DNA from: Melastoma dodecandrum
Taxonomy: Eukaryota; Streptophyta; Magnoliopsida; Myrtales; Melastomataceae
Reading direction: 5' to 3'
Assembly (NCBI GenBank): GCA_029817715.1
Contig: JARUPY010000396.1
Location: 5,952,001 to 6,016,000, forward strand
Length of the DNA stretch: 64,000 nt
In this document: one piece after another, positions 10,862 through 23,800 of the stretch
Layout of the letters: each line of letters opens with the position of its first letter
How positions within the stretch are numbered: the first letter of the stretch is position 1
Position numbers and translations under genes: made by a program
Notes under the pieces: generated by a model
What the model was told of the DNA's origin: nothing
Database searches by the model: none
Seen by the model: the letters and a program-made list of their open reading frames with translations, nothing else

Positions 10862-11919
10862 CCTGAAACCACCCGAACCTCGACTAAACCACCCAAAAAA
10901 AAAACCGAAAATCAGCTTCCGGGGGCGGCTCCGACAACCGGCGACGACGGAGGGGAACCGGAATCCAGCGACCGGTACGATCCCGACGCAGGCGAAATAG
11001 GGGATCGAGTATAAACGGATGATGGATTGACCGGTGACGTCAGCTCTTATCACCTCCGAGAGAACGGATTTGGAGGTTTTCGTCAAACTGTGATTTCAAC
11101 CCCCTTTTATTTGAATCCAATTATTGTACCGAACCGGTTGCATGCATGGCCCGTGCATGGTATGTAAATCCTATTGGAGTAAAAATTACATTTGACCTTT
11201 TAAAAAGGTAATAAAGTTTCGTTGACTCTTTATCCTTTCATACTAGAAAAGTAAAAGTAAAAAAAAAAAAAATCGTCAATAAGTTACCTTATTTTTATGT
11301 TAATCTTAATAATAATTTTAAAGTATAAGCAGCGGGAAGAAAAAGTCACTGGTAATTCCTGGAAAAGTGTATTTTGTACTCGGAATACCGGTGTTGGACA
11401 GTAACAAAATGGACTCCATTTCTGTGAGTAAAAACCAAAGTTCTGGCGTAGTGGCCAAACTCCCATAATAAGACCTGGGGAGGGGAGTTTTGTAAACTAA
11501 TTTACAAAATAGTTTATTTTAGCTCAACAAGTGTTGATCTCTTCAAATTGATGCAAAAATTTGCATTGCAACCGGCTTTGATTCTGGCAAGATTGGTGGA
11601 CCAGCTATTTCGAATTCCGGTAATTGTAACACAGCAGCACAAGCACACAAGGCGCGCGATAAACAAAAGTTCATGGTCCCTTTGCTAAGTCCATAAGATA
11701 ATCTGATATCTACAAAACTTTGCGAAAAACCATACATTTTCACAATCAAACTGCACAATATACCGCCGCCATTAAATTATCCATCGCATCCTAAGATTAA
11801 AAAAACAAAAAAACAAATTTGTATGCATAGCCATAATTGAGATGATGATTCAGTGTTCCCAGGCGACTGTGACAAGCTGTGGTCAGAATACCTTGATAAG
11901 TTGGTATTCGGTATGAGAC
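10862..11919. other. intergenic: ECH2 leader/promoter and 3' flank of BAG6-like gene
   Basis: Between the ECH2 start codon and the stop codon of the next minus-strand gene. The first ~230 bases (10862-11090) are C/A- and G-rich leader-like sequence; from 11100 it becomes AT-rich with A and T homopolymers. 11530-11919 is probably the 3' UTR of the BAG6-like gene. No further gene is supported. Confidence 0.5.
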
Positions 11920-14900
11920 CTATCTATCCTGCCTGGTCTCCCTCTGTAGGCGACGATGCAGGTCCTGGCGCAAAACCTCAGCATATTCCTGCACCAGAAT
12001 GGTCATCGATTGTAGCATTTGCAAAATATGGTTTGGTGGTTAGGTAAGTAGAGTTAAGAAAATAGAGACATACTCTTCCGAGATCCTCTTCCATGCAAAC
12101 CACATCCAAAATGTTATCTGCAGTACTCCTGTCTCCTTGCGAGCGCAATGCATTCTCCGCCATAGCTATAAAAATATCTTCGGGGTAACTGAAGTTCTCT
12201 ATGTTCCTAGCCACATAGTCAAGGTCCATCTGCAAATTGCACGGAATGAATCGAGTGAGAAGCTTCCTTTTCTTCCATGAAGGTAATCTAGCACCAACAT
12301 CTTCAATGAATCATAAACAGTTTCAACCCGACAGCAGATCGGGCATGCCAGAAGAGAATCATGCTAGGTTTAGCAACTTTTGAGGGACAGCAACTGAGCT
12401 GAAAAAGACTTCAGAAGTGCATGTAGAAGATTATGGGAGCTTAATTTCTCTCAAACAGCACTAATAAAACAATGCAACCAGTAGCCACAATGGGGAAGCT
12501 AATCGACTATGTATGCAGAGAGGCACCTGACTGTCGAGATCCCTGTTCTCGGCCTCTCTGTAAGAACGACTGTCTGTCGAAGGTCCCCGAGGTTCTGAAT
12601 TCCCAGCACTCAGAGACTGACCCTGGATTGAACCACCACCGAGGGCTTGAGACACGATGGGCATCATTTGCTGGACCATCCTTGACAGATCAAGACCACC
12701 ACCCTGACCACCCAATCCGGCAAACATACTTCCTATGTCCCTGGTGTCAATCTGCTGCGCAATCTGGCGAGCTGTATTCACCATAGCAGGGTTCTGAGAG
12801 AGCTGTTGCAACATGTTCCGCAAGTCATTAGGAGAACCAGAACCAGTCTGTTCTGAGACATTTGCCAACAAGCCACTCAACGCCGGATTCTGGAAAACCT
12901 GCGACATGACATCACTAATATTCATTCGACCACCTGGTCCTTGAGCACCGGATGTCAAAGTCTCTGATGCAGAAGTTGGGGGAGCAGGTGCTGTGGCCTC
13001 ACTAGGGCGCTGAGATAAAATTGACTCCAGTATCTGTCGTCCACTAGTTCTGATTTCCTTCTGATCAACAGAGGTACTTGTCGCTCCATCACTATCCTCG
13101 ACTGGTAGCTTACGTTGCATATTAGTACCGCGTTTCTGCACCCAGAAAAGAATCCTGGTGGGGAACTAAACAAGGATTCATAACACAGCACCCTAATAAC
13201 CTTACCAGTGGATCATGCAAAGGAACCAAAACCTAAAAAGAAACCAAAACATAAAAAGAAACCCACTGGCAACCAAGGGCATGTAGAATGTCCAACCATG
13301 CAAGCAGTGGTGAAGCCAGAAAATTTCCTAGAGGAGAGCCAAATTGAACTACTCGAAAGTTTGGGGTAGCCTGAACAAACTAAAAATAAATAAAAAGTAA
13401 ACAAACTAGCCTAAACATAGCAAATCTAGAAGCTGGGAGAGACCATGGCCCCCTCTGGTCCCCCCTAGCACTGCCACTGCAGGCAAGTGGTAAGGGTATT
13501 CACAAGTCTGACGCTCTGACAACCTAAACAAAAGTACACCAAGTGGCACTTTGACATCCAAATGTCAACATGCAAGCTTGAGAACAAAACTAGTATCTCT
13601 GAGTCAGAATTACGGTAAGTTTCTTTGAAATGCACATCTGCCAACTTCGTTTTCTTTTTGTGGAAGATACCTGTCAACTAAATATGCCTGTAACAAATAG
13701 GTAAAAAAAAAACGATCTGGAAACACACTCCTAAGAAGAATAAGTCAGAATTTATTATGTTTCTGCTATTGCCAAAAGAGGGAAACATCAATAAAGCCAT
13801 GATACCATTTGTAAGACAAAGAAAATCAAAATTTGCTCTTGAATGGGTAAGAGTCACAACCTTTCTATCCAAACCTCCACGACCTAGGCCAAGGGGAACA
13901 TTGGTTTCCTGGATATTCCTCTCCCTGTTTCCCAAAGAGCTTTCTGATATCACAACGGGGGAACTTCCCAGTGTAGAAGTTGACGTCTCAGTTGAACGGA
14001 CGGCATCAGGAGTCTTCATTGTTTCAAGGTTTCTTTCCTTGTCTTCACTCTGTGTCTGTATTTTCACAAGAAAAAACACTCCATTTCACATACTGAGATG
14101 GGCACAGGTAAAAAAGAGTACCACAAAGGAAGAAAAAACCATATTGAGTTTCCATACACACCTCTTGTCCACTTTCGGCCCGTTTGGTGGCCGAGGTATG
14201 CTTGGATTCCTGTTCTTCTGCATCATTTATTGGCCCACCTGATGAAGCAGATGGATTCTCTACAGAAAACACTGCTCCTGCTGTTGAGGAAAACAGCAAG
14301 CATATCATGAATGATCCCTCTCAATCTAACCAGGCAACTAATGCCGGTCAACTACACTTCATCAGAGTTACCTGATGTTGTCTGGTTTCCTTGGATGGAA
14401 TTGCTTGCAAAGTTTGTCAAATGACCATTTGCTTCAATGGAAGATGACAGTGGAGGGGATGCAAGATGGGGTTGTGAAGAAGGAAAGACTGAACGAGGCC
14501 CCATGGATGAAGCGGCAACTACAGTAGGGCGGGATGGGACAATAGTTGATCTGACCGTATCCGGATTATTCGAACTGACAGCAGCAGCACGTTGTCCCTG
14601 TATGCCTTCTAAACCACCTGGTCTGCCACCAACTGCACAGAGAATAGAAGAGAGCAGAGTGACAAGGTATTGAAAAGTCCATTAGCTATTGCATTGCTGT
14701 CCATAATCTGAGAAGACCAAATGCTGGGGATGACCAACTGCACTTACCAGCATGTATATGAATATTTATGTTCCTAGGAGGGTTCCCAACCCCAACGGGA
14801 CCAAAAGCTGCTGGGCTTGGAGGAAATGGACCTCCGATAATTGAATTAGCTTGAAGAGGAAAAGGCTGGCATGATAAATTACTATCAACAGCAGACGATG

Positions 14901-17900
14901 ATGGCACGATAGACAACCCCCAGACAGATACCCAAGCACAAAACATGAAAAGCATATTGCACAATCAGACTTCAGTGATTCATGCAAGTATTACTCGAAT
15001 AATACTAGGTCAATTATTCCATCTACCCTAACCTTTGTCTGGAGAGCATCCCTCCAGGGAATGGTGTGATTTATTAATCGCAAATTTTACGAGGCAATTT
15101 TACCTCCCAACATCCAAAATTTTGTCCATAAAAATTGTTAACTTAGACAAACTCTCTTCAACTCAGCCTAAATCCAGTCAAATTCCCACCAGAGCAGATA
15201 ATTTTTACCATGGATTGTTGTACTGCAATAGAATTCCCAAACTTGGAAAATAAATTAGGCTTCGGCACTGATATCGACTAACCTGTACCATTATCGGGTT
15301 AGGGCCCAGGGGAGAAATGTAGACAGCAGGTCCAGCATTCACAAAAGAATCTGCCTGAAAGAGTATCCAGAAGAAAGAAAGATATTAACAAGATGAAGCA
15401 TGATAAAGTGAAGTTCTACTGTTTTTAGACCATACAGGAGATTGCCCCATGCGCAGGGTTAGCATTGTCCGACCAAGCTCAAGAAATAAAGCGCCTATAT
15501 GTTGCATTGCCATTCCAATTTGAGATGATTCAGCTTGCAGTTGTCCCCTTACAGTAGCTTCTGAGGATGTTCCCTCTCTTTCCAAGCGCCCTGCAATATG
15601 CTACAAAGTTGCAGCATTACAAATGTTAAAATCAGATAATAGGACAAAGAAAAAGTAGTAATCTAAAATATCACATGAATTCAATGGTAAACCGGTTCAT
15701 TTAAAGGGACAAGTTATGTTCCCTTTACAAAAAAATAACCCTATTTTGTAAAGCAGGAAAAAACCAGTAACACCAACACATTACATGCAATAATTTGGAG
15801 CCAGCAGGGTTAAATATATGTGGTGCAAGTACATTTATGAGAAACAAGTCTTACCGAGATAGTTGCAGCAGAATGATCCCTGAGAAGTCTCTCTGCCTGT
15901 CGAAGTACAGAACTCAATGCTTCGACAGACGGTACACCTCTAGTACCAGAAGATACAGTATGCGCAATCGATGTAGATGGGCTCAGCTGGGACCCTGGAA
16001 AATGAAGCGTGTTAAAAGAAATCCCTGGTAAAGAAGACAAAAATAGCAACAATCGGATACTACATTGAGCCAAAGACTGCTCCATGCGGGTCATGAACTC
16101 CAATAGTGTGCTCAGGGAATCTGGGATTGCCTGCATGACCAGGAAAAGGCAATATCAAAATCATGACATCTGGATAAAGCACATGATGAAGCCCATGCTC
16201 ATACCGTCAGGAGAGAAGGAATAGGTATTGCGGTGGCTGCGACTGGAATCTGCACAACTTGAGGTGAGGATGAAATTGGTTGGTTTGGAAGCGCTTGACC
16301 ATGGGATGGCGGATTTCCAGGTTGGGCCTCCCCACTATTATTAGCCCTGTCTTGCTCAACCCCTTGAGAAGTTTGGCCAGGAATATTTAACTGTTGATAA
16401 CAATATTCAAATATCACCACCAGCAGACTATTGTCCGCTATTCAAGATCAGAACACTTGAAAGCATGCCAGGTGGCTAATTTTTCAAGAAGATTCAGATT
16501 TCCTCTTTAAAAAATTCAAAATTTCTAATGAAACGTTACGTTTTTATTTATCGCCGCCTTATTTTCCTTTTTGTGCCGGAAATGTAAAGTTAATTTTTTG
16601 GATTCTTGGCCTTAATTTTCTTTTTGTGCCTAATCCATGTGCTCTCATTCAATCAAGAAGACGAAATACAAGATAATGCGTAGAATGGACTCAAAATATA
16701 CCGATTTACAAAAACTCAAATTCTTTTTTATGTTGCCATAAATATATAGGCTGTGTTTAGCGCCTACCCACAGAAGAACCACTATTACTTGCCTGAAATA
16801 AGCCAATAAGAGACGAAGTTACATAATTGATGTTCCGATAGCATTAAAGACAATGGAGTCTGTTGTAGACAAAACACCCTGAGAGAGCCAACTGATTATA
16901 TGAAAATTTTGTTTGTTTATGATATTTTTGTTAAATTAGATTGCATAGAATATATTAACTACAACAGCTCAAGTTCCATTCAAAATTAATTTTTGTTAAA
17001 ACAAAAAGGATAGAGAATCAGATTTCATACAGGCATGCCGAGGCCGAAAAAATTAAAGGTACTCACCGAAATAGGTGTTTGCATTATCCCACTAGCAGCA
17101 GCTGGAGTCAGTCCGCCAAGCCCAATAGAATTGAGAACTGCACCAATAACCTAGAAGCAACAAATGACAAATGTAAAATTACACAAGGTTTAGGGTTTAG
17201 GGTACCTCATCTGCATACCCAAACCTATCATCAATATATGCAATCTAGTTTAAGTTAATTTTACTTTCTCTGTAATGCTTAATTTCAGTAAATAGAGTTG
17301 CTCAAATCTGGATGTGCTTATCTGTTTACAGCAGCAAATTTCTCAGTAAAAATTAATAGAGATTTTCACTCCATAAAAAAGAATGCAGCTTTTTCAGTGT
17401 TATCTAGGAATCACTAAAGGGAGAGATGACGAAGAAGGGAAATAAATTGACCACAGCAGATTATCAGCCCTATTTACTAACCGACATTTCTTTCCTAAAT
17501 TGAACCAACTCCACTCATCAACCAACAAGCGATACCAACAGCTCATCATTCCCTTAAACATAATCAGGAAGGCAAACGAATCACGGGGCCAAACAAGACA
17601 TCTACGGCAGATTCTCCATGCCAGGTTCCAGGACATGATATGACAATAAAATGAAAGATGCATTGCCAACAAACAAGGACATAAATGCATTTATAGCAAA
17701 CAAAGCTCACTAGAGCAACTTACCCGAGATACATCAGGAAGGGCACCATCGCCTTGATCGCCTACATTAATGGTCCCAAGAACAACACTGTGAGAGATTT
17801 GCCCCACCCGGCCACGTGGAACACCAGTGTTTGCATCAGCACCTGTAATTTAAAATATAGCTATGAATCTGGTTTGATCAAAGCAATGGTTAGAATTACA

Positions 17901-18949
17901 GAAAATTACTTCATCTACTAAACCACACTTCTCAACCAAACCCATAAATTAATATTCATAGACTACTACAACTGCGGATGATTAATTTTTGGTTCAGATG
18001 TCAAACGAATAGACAGATCTATTCAGAAACCATCAACTTATATTTTTTGACTTAGCAATTCATGCAAGCTCACATACACAACGAACACCGGGAGAAGAGA
18101 ACACAACAATAAGGCAGATGACGGAACCCATTCTCCATAAATTCTCCTCGAGTAACTGTCTAAGACAATGCTTAGAGTTGGACCCATAACATATACAGTT
18201 AAGTTTAAGAAAAACAAAAAGAAATATGCCAGTACAAATTATGGTTAAAGAGCTTAACAGAGAAAATTAAAAGGAGTGAATTACTAGCCTACCTGCAAAA
18301 TCAAAACTTTCGCAGTAAAATAAATTCTAAAAGTATTCATGCTCTAGTTACCATTGTTTGCACTTGTCTCATTGCTCCCAGAGGCAGAAGTAGGTTGTGC
18401 TTGTGCTGGCTGCCTTTGAACTAAATGAAGAGTATCACCATTTTCCACATCTGGAATGTGTAAAGGGTCCAAAATTGTTTCCATAATGCAGACAGGCATT
18501 ATCACACATTATACGAAAAGACAACTATTTTAAAGCAATTTCTGGAATTACAAACTTAATCTGTTAAATGAAATCAAGGAATGCATAAAATTAGGATACG
18601 ATACTCCGAAAGCAGATGATCATCCTTGAGAACCTTTCCCTTGAATATTAACCTTTGCTGACTGACTGAGACACCCATCTCATTAGCTATTTTCTCCTTG
18701 AAAGCCGAAACTAGAATCTGAATATAATTCAGAAAAGGCAAATCATTTGCAAAGTCAAAAGTTCTTGCAGAACGAAATTCACGAAAGAAACAAAGACAAG
18801 GAAATTCATTTGCTTACATTTCTATCCACTTGAAAATGATAAATACGTGAGTCCAGAGTCTTTATATTCAGCCTGATAGTCGACTCTGAACCTTCCTCTG
18901 ATGCATTGCTTGTGCCAGAGGAACTCACAGACTGGAATTGATCAGCCAT
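11920..18949 (-). CDS. ubiquitin-like domain protein, BAG6/BAT3-like (At5g42220-like)
   Basis: Large multi-exon gene. Exon 1 (18949-18818) starts MADQFQSVSSSGTSN and runs into the first strand of an N-terminal ubiquitin-like domain (RLNIKTLDSRIYHFQVDRN). Exon 2 (about 18718-18608) completes it (FKEKIANEMGVSVSQQRLIF, then KGKVLKDDHLLSEY). Later exons encode Pro/Ser/Gln/Gly-rich sequence typical of BAG6-like scaffolds: GADANTGVPRGRVGQISHSV (about 17840), VIGAVLNSIGLGGLTPAAAS (about 17150), a 16390-16205 block, PSVEALSSVLRQAERLLRDH (about 15930), MGMAMQHIG-type block about 15500, and an exon 13139-12527 with MSQVFQNPALSGLLANV and NPAMVNTARQIAQQI. The last two exons are 12229-12074 (DLDYVARNIENFSYPEDIF) and 11988-11920, ending RETRQDR-stop. 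BAG6-type proteins act in protein quality control and cell-death regulation. A 5' UTR intron is likely because an acceptor sits just before the ATG. Internal exon borders are not all resolved. Confidence 0.88.
17186..17204 (+). repeat. two-unit telomere-like motif in a BAG6-like intron
   Basis: The sequence ggtttagggtttagggta contains two tandem copies of the plant telomere unit TTTAGGG within an intron. Short teloboxes are common near plant genes and can be bound by telobox factors; two units are too few for a telomere-derived tract. Confidence 0.5.
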
Positions 18950-20249
18950 AATTTCTGTTGCACAATTATAAAGTCAGATCTCCAGCCACATAATTGGAGA
19001 AAAATAGCACCACCGTAAAGGATCAAGCTTAAACCAAATAATTTTCTTATACCATAGCCCTCAAACAAAGTACCATTCTATTAAAAAATATATTGATGTC
19101 TTGTCTCGAAAACAAAAGGCAACTGAAATAGTACAGACCAGGCAGAATGGACAAAGCATATTAATGCCTCCACGACAATAGCAAAGAATCACGAAAGTGC
19201 CACTAGCATTACTTGAAAATTAACCCCACCAATCAATAACAAATGCAAAACTAGAGAATGGCGCTTGGGAAGTAAAACCGGCCATTGAGAACTGATAGTC
19301 CAGTAATGGGAAAAAATAATACAGATTCAAAAAGGACCTACTCCACAAAATCATTAGAAAGATGAATTCTTTCCCTTCACCAATTAAAAAAGAACCGACT
19401 TTCCAGTTTGTGAAACTTCCCCATGGTCATTCCGCATACCACAACAGAACCGAAAAGCAGTCCCGACGAAACAGGCCCGCCATTTCCACAACTAACAACC
19501 ATAAAAGCAATCGGAACGCACGGCTCAAGCTGAAATTCAACTCTAGGGCATCGTTTCCAGAAGAAGTTCAATAAAAAACCACACCCAACCAAAATGGCGC
19601 CAGCAACCCCGCCATCAAGCCCGAGATCACAATCCTAAAGGACGCGCAACCTCAAAGCAACAGGAACCCAATAGTAGGACAAAAGAATAAGGAAAATAGG
19701 AAACAATCGGCGAGCCGAAGCAGGGAGATGGAATCGAACCCCCTTTTCCCAGATCAAACGAATCGGCGGATCTTGTCCCGACGGCAAAGGAATGAGCTCC
19801 GGCGTCAACAAAGGGAGAGGAGGACGACAACGACACGGACGACCTTCGCTCTAGCTGTCTTTTTTTTTTTGGGGAGGGGGGGGGGTGGGGGGATTAGAAG
19901 CGGGGCTTGAACCGGAACGGCGGGCAACCTTCGAGAAGGATCTAGAACCATGTTGGGGCCACTTCCTTTTGGACCCATCTCTGTCAGCCCATTATGAATC
20001 GGCCCGGACCAATATGGCCCAACAATTAGTCACCCTTCGGTAATCGGTAATGCAATAATCATGCGAAGAACAACATTAAGACAACGGAAGTAATCCAAAA
20101 AAACATTATCTTATCCTGTCCCCGGCCTGATGTTCTACCTAACAGCAAAGCGGCCTCTCCAATCATGTGCGTGATTCCACCGGTCCCGAGTCCTTGGACG
20201 TGCGCGTGGATTGGAAAAGTTGGGTTCCCGGACCTACCCATATTTTTAA
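18950..20249. other. 5' UTR intron, leader and promoter of BAG6-like gene
   Basis: No coding gene is supported. A splice acceptor immediately before the ATG (at 18949) implies a leader intron; the C/G-rich block at about 19560-19900 probably holds the leader exon. It contains a T-run followed by a G-rich tract (about 19859-19893). Upstream, at 19980-20030, the minus strand reads two site II-like TGGGC motifs and a GGCCCGG block, a usual plant housekeeping promoter signature. Exact transcription start not determinable by eye. Confidence 0.45.
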
Positions 20250-20254
20250 CTTAC

Positions 20255-21310
20255 TGTTGACACTATGGAATATCTTGGGCCTATGCTAAGTCTACAGACC
20301 CAGGAAAGCCCAACATAGGATGCGGGCTCGAGCTAAGTCTATAGCTCGCATCAACATGTTAGCGCTATAAGGTACCCTGGGCCTGTGATAAGCTTATAGC
20401 CCATCGACTGAGCCAAAATATCAGCGCATAACAGCTTAAATCTAAAACTCCTTTTAAAATATGAGCGTGAGCTAAGTCTACAACTCATCTGGACACGCCC
20501 CACACACGATCTCCCTAAGAGGAGGTTAGGGGAATCTCTAAGGAAGACAAACTCTGAGATCCTTGGAGAAAAGTTAAGATCGAGCCATGATTCAAGGGAT
20601 TTTTCGGGGACGTGTGCAGCGTACAAAGATCTATTAAGATTTAGTATAAAAGGGGAACAGACTTTTCTTAGAAAGGACACGTCAATCAGCCAAACACAAG
20701 CTTTGCATTGCTCGTCACCCTTAGTTCAGTAAATACCCTGGCCTGGGTTATTGGGTCATCCTTTCAACACCAGAGCGAGCAACCGTAGCTTTGGTGACAA
20801 ACCTTCCGCCAGCACTTCCACCGTCCCGGCGAGCAACCGTAACCGGGGCAACAACCCTCCGCCAGCACTTCCACCGTCCCGGCGAGCAACCGTAACCGAG
20901 ACAACAACCCTCCGCCACCAAGTTGTTCATCCGAAGCCTTGACGCCCGCACCCGACATCCACCAGACTTTGCTCCACGAGGCATAAGTCTACAGCGCACT
21001 GTGCCAAGTCTACAACGTCAGCAGTGACGTCAGCAACCGGCCTGCTCTCGCGACAACGAGTCTACAGCGTCAGCAGTGACGTCATCTCCAGTCGCACCTC
21101 CAGCAGCGAGTCTACACCACCTCCGTCATCCCTGCCCCCGTTTTCATTCATTTTTTATGGCTGTAAGCGTTCGTTTACTTCTGTAAATTTTCGAATTTGT
21201 AATCAGTCGTATTATTTATCATTGAAATTCATCTTTCTGGCGACCACATACAAATCCCTGTGAGTCCAATTGCCAAATATTTCCGACGTGGTCCGTTTCC
21301 TACGAGAACA
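20255..21310 (+). mobile_element. solo LTR with perfect 5-bp target-site duplication
   Basis: The element begins TGTTGACACT at 20255 and ends GAGAACA at 21310, i.e. TGTT...AACA, the usual LTR termini. It is flanked on both sides by the pentamer CTTAC (20250-20254 and 21311-21315). No primer-binding site follows the right end and no second LTR is present, so this is a 1056-bp solo LTR. A TATAAAAG box at 20645-20652 fits an LTR promoter in plus orientation; before it lie repeated AAGTCTA(T/C)AGC-like words and after it tandem repeats. Superfamily (Ty3/gypsy or Ty1/copia) cannot be decided from an LTR alone. Confidence 0.82.
20775..20925 (+). repeat. tandem repeat of about 54 bp, nearly three units, inside the solo LTR
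   Basis: Units start with GCGAGCAACCGTA at about 20775, 20829 and 20882 and continue through a CCTCCGCCAGCACTTCCACC block. The second and third units are closer to each other than to the first; the third is incomplete. Two further GTCAGCAGTGACGTCA words (about 21017 and 21070) lie downstream. They form a second short direct repeat and contain TGACGTCA, a palindromic CRE/as-1-type bZIP site. Confidence 0.7.
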
Positions 21311-21623
21311 CTTACCTGCTGCCTCGTAGCGAGGAGTACGTCGAACAAATACATGTGGCTGATTGTTTCCATGGAATGTTTGGTGATTGTCGGGCACCGG
21401 GGCCCGGATCATATCGGACGTGACTTTTGCGAGCCGTGGGAAACGTGAAGGGGTGTGTTCTGGTCTGCTCCGGTCCTGTCTTCACGTAAAATGGGAAGTG
21501 CCAAGCGTGCCCTCTGGTAAATCCCATGTAAGAATGGCAGTTTTCATGTGATAATGGACCCGCCACTGTCCTACTTAAGACAGACGTCTTGATGCAGAGT
21601 TACTCGAACTCGTGATTTGACAG

Positions 21624-23744
<2,121 letters not shown>

Positions 23745-23800
23745 GATGCCCTTTCGTCGTACTGGACACATGGTTTCATGAATAACAACGCAATGAGGTT

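Noticed and set aside
12472..12786. Plus-strand frame opposite the BAG6-like exon
   Set aside because: Exact antisense of a coding exon with good codon texture on the minus strand.
17186..17204. Telomere-like TTTAGGG repeat
   Set aside because: Only two units in an intron; consistent with a telobox, not a chromosome end or fusion point.
20775..20925. Spaced repeats that could suggest a CRISPR array
   Set aside because: Contiguous 54-bp tandem units with no spacers, inside an LTR of a plant genome.
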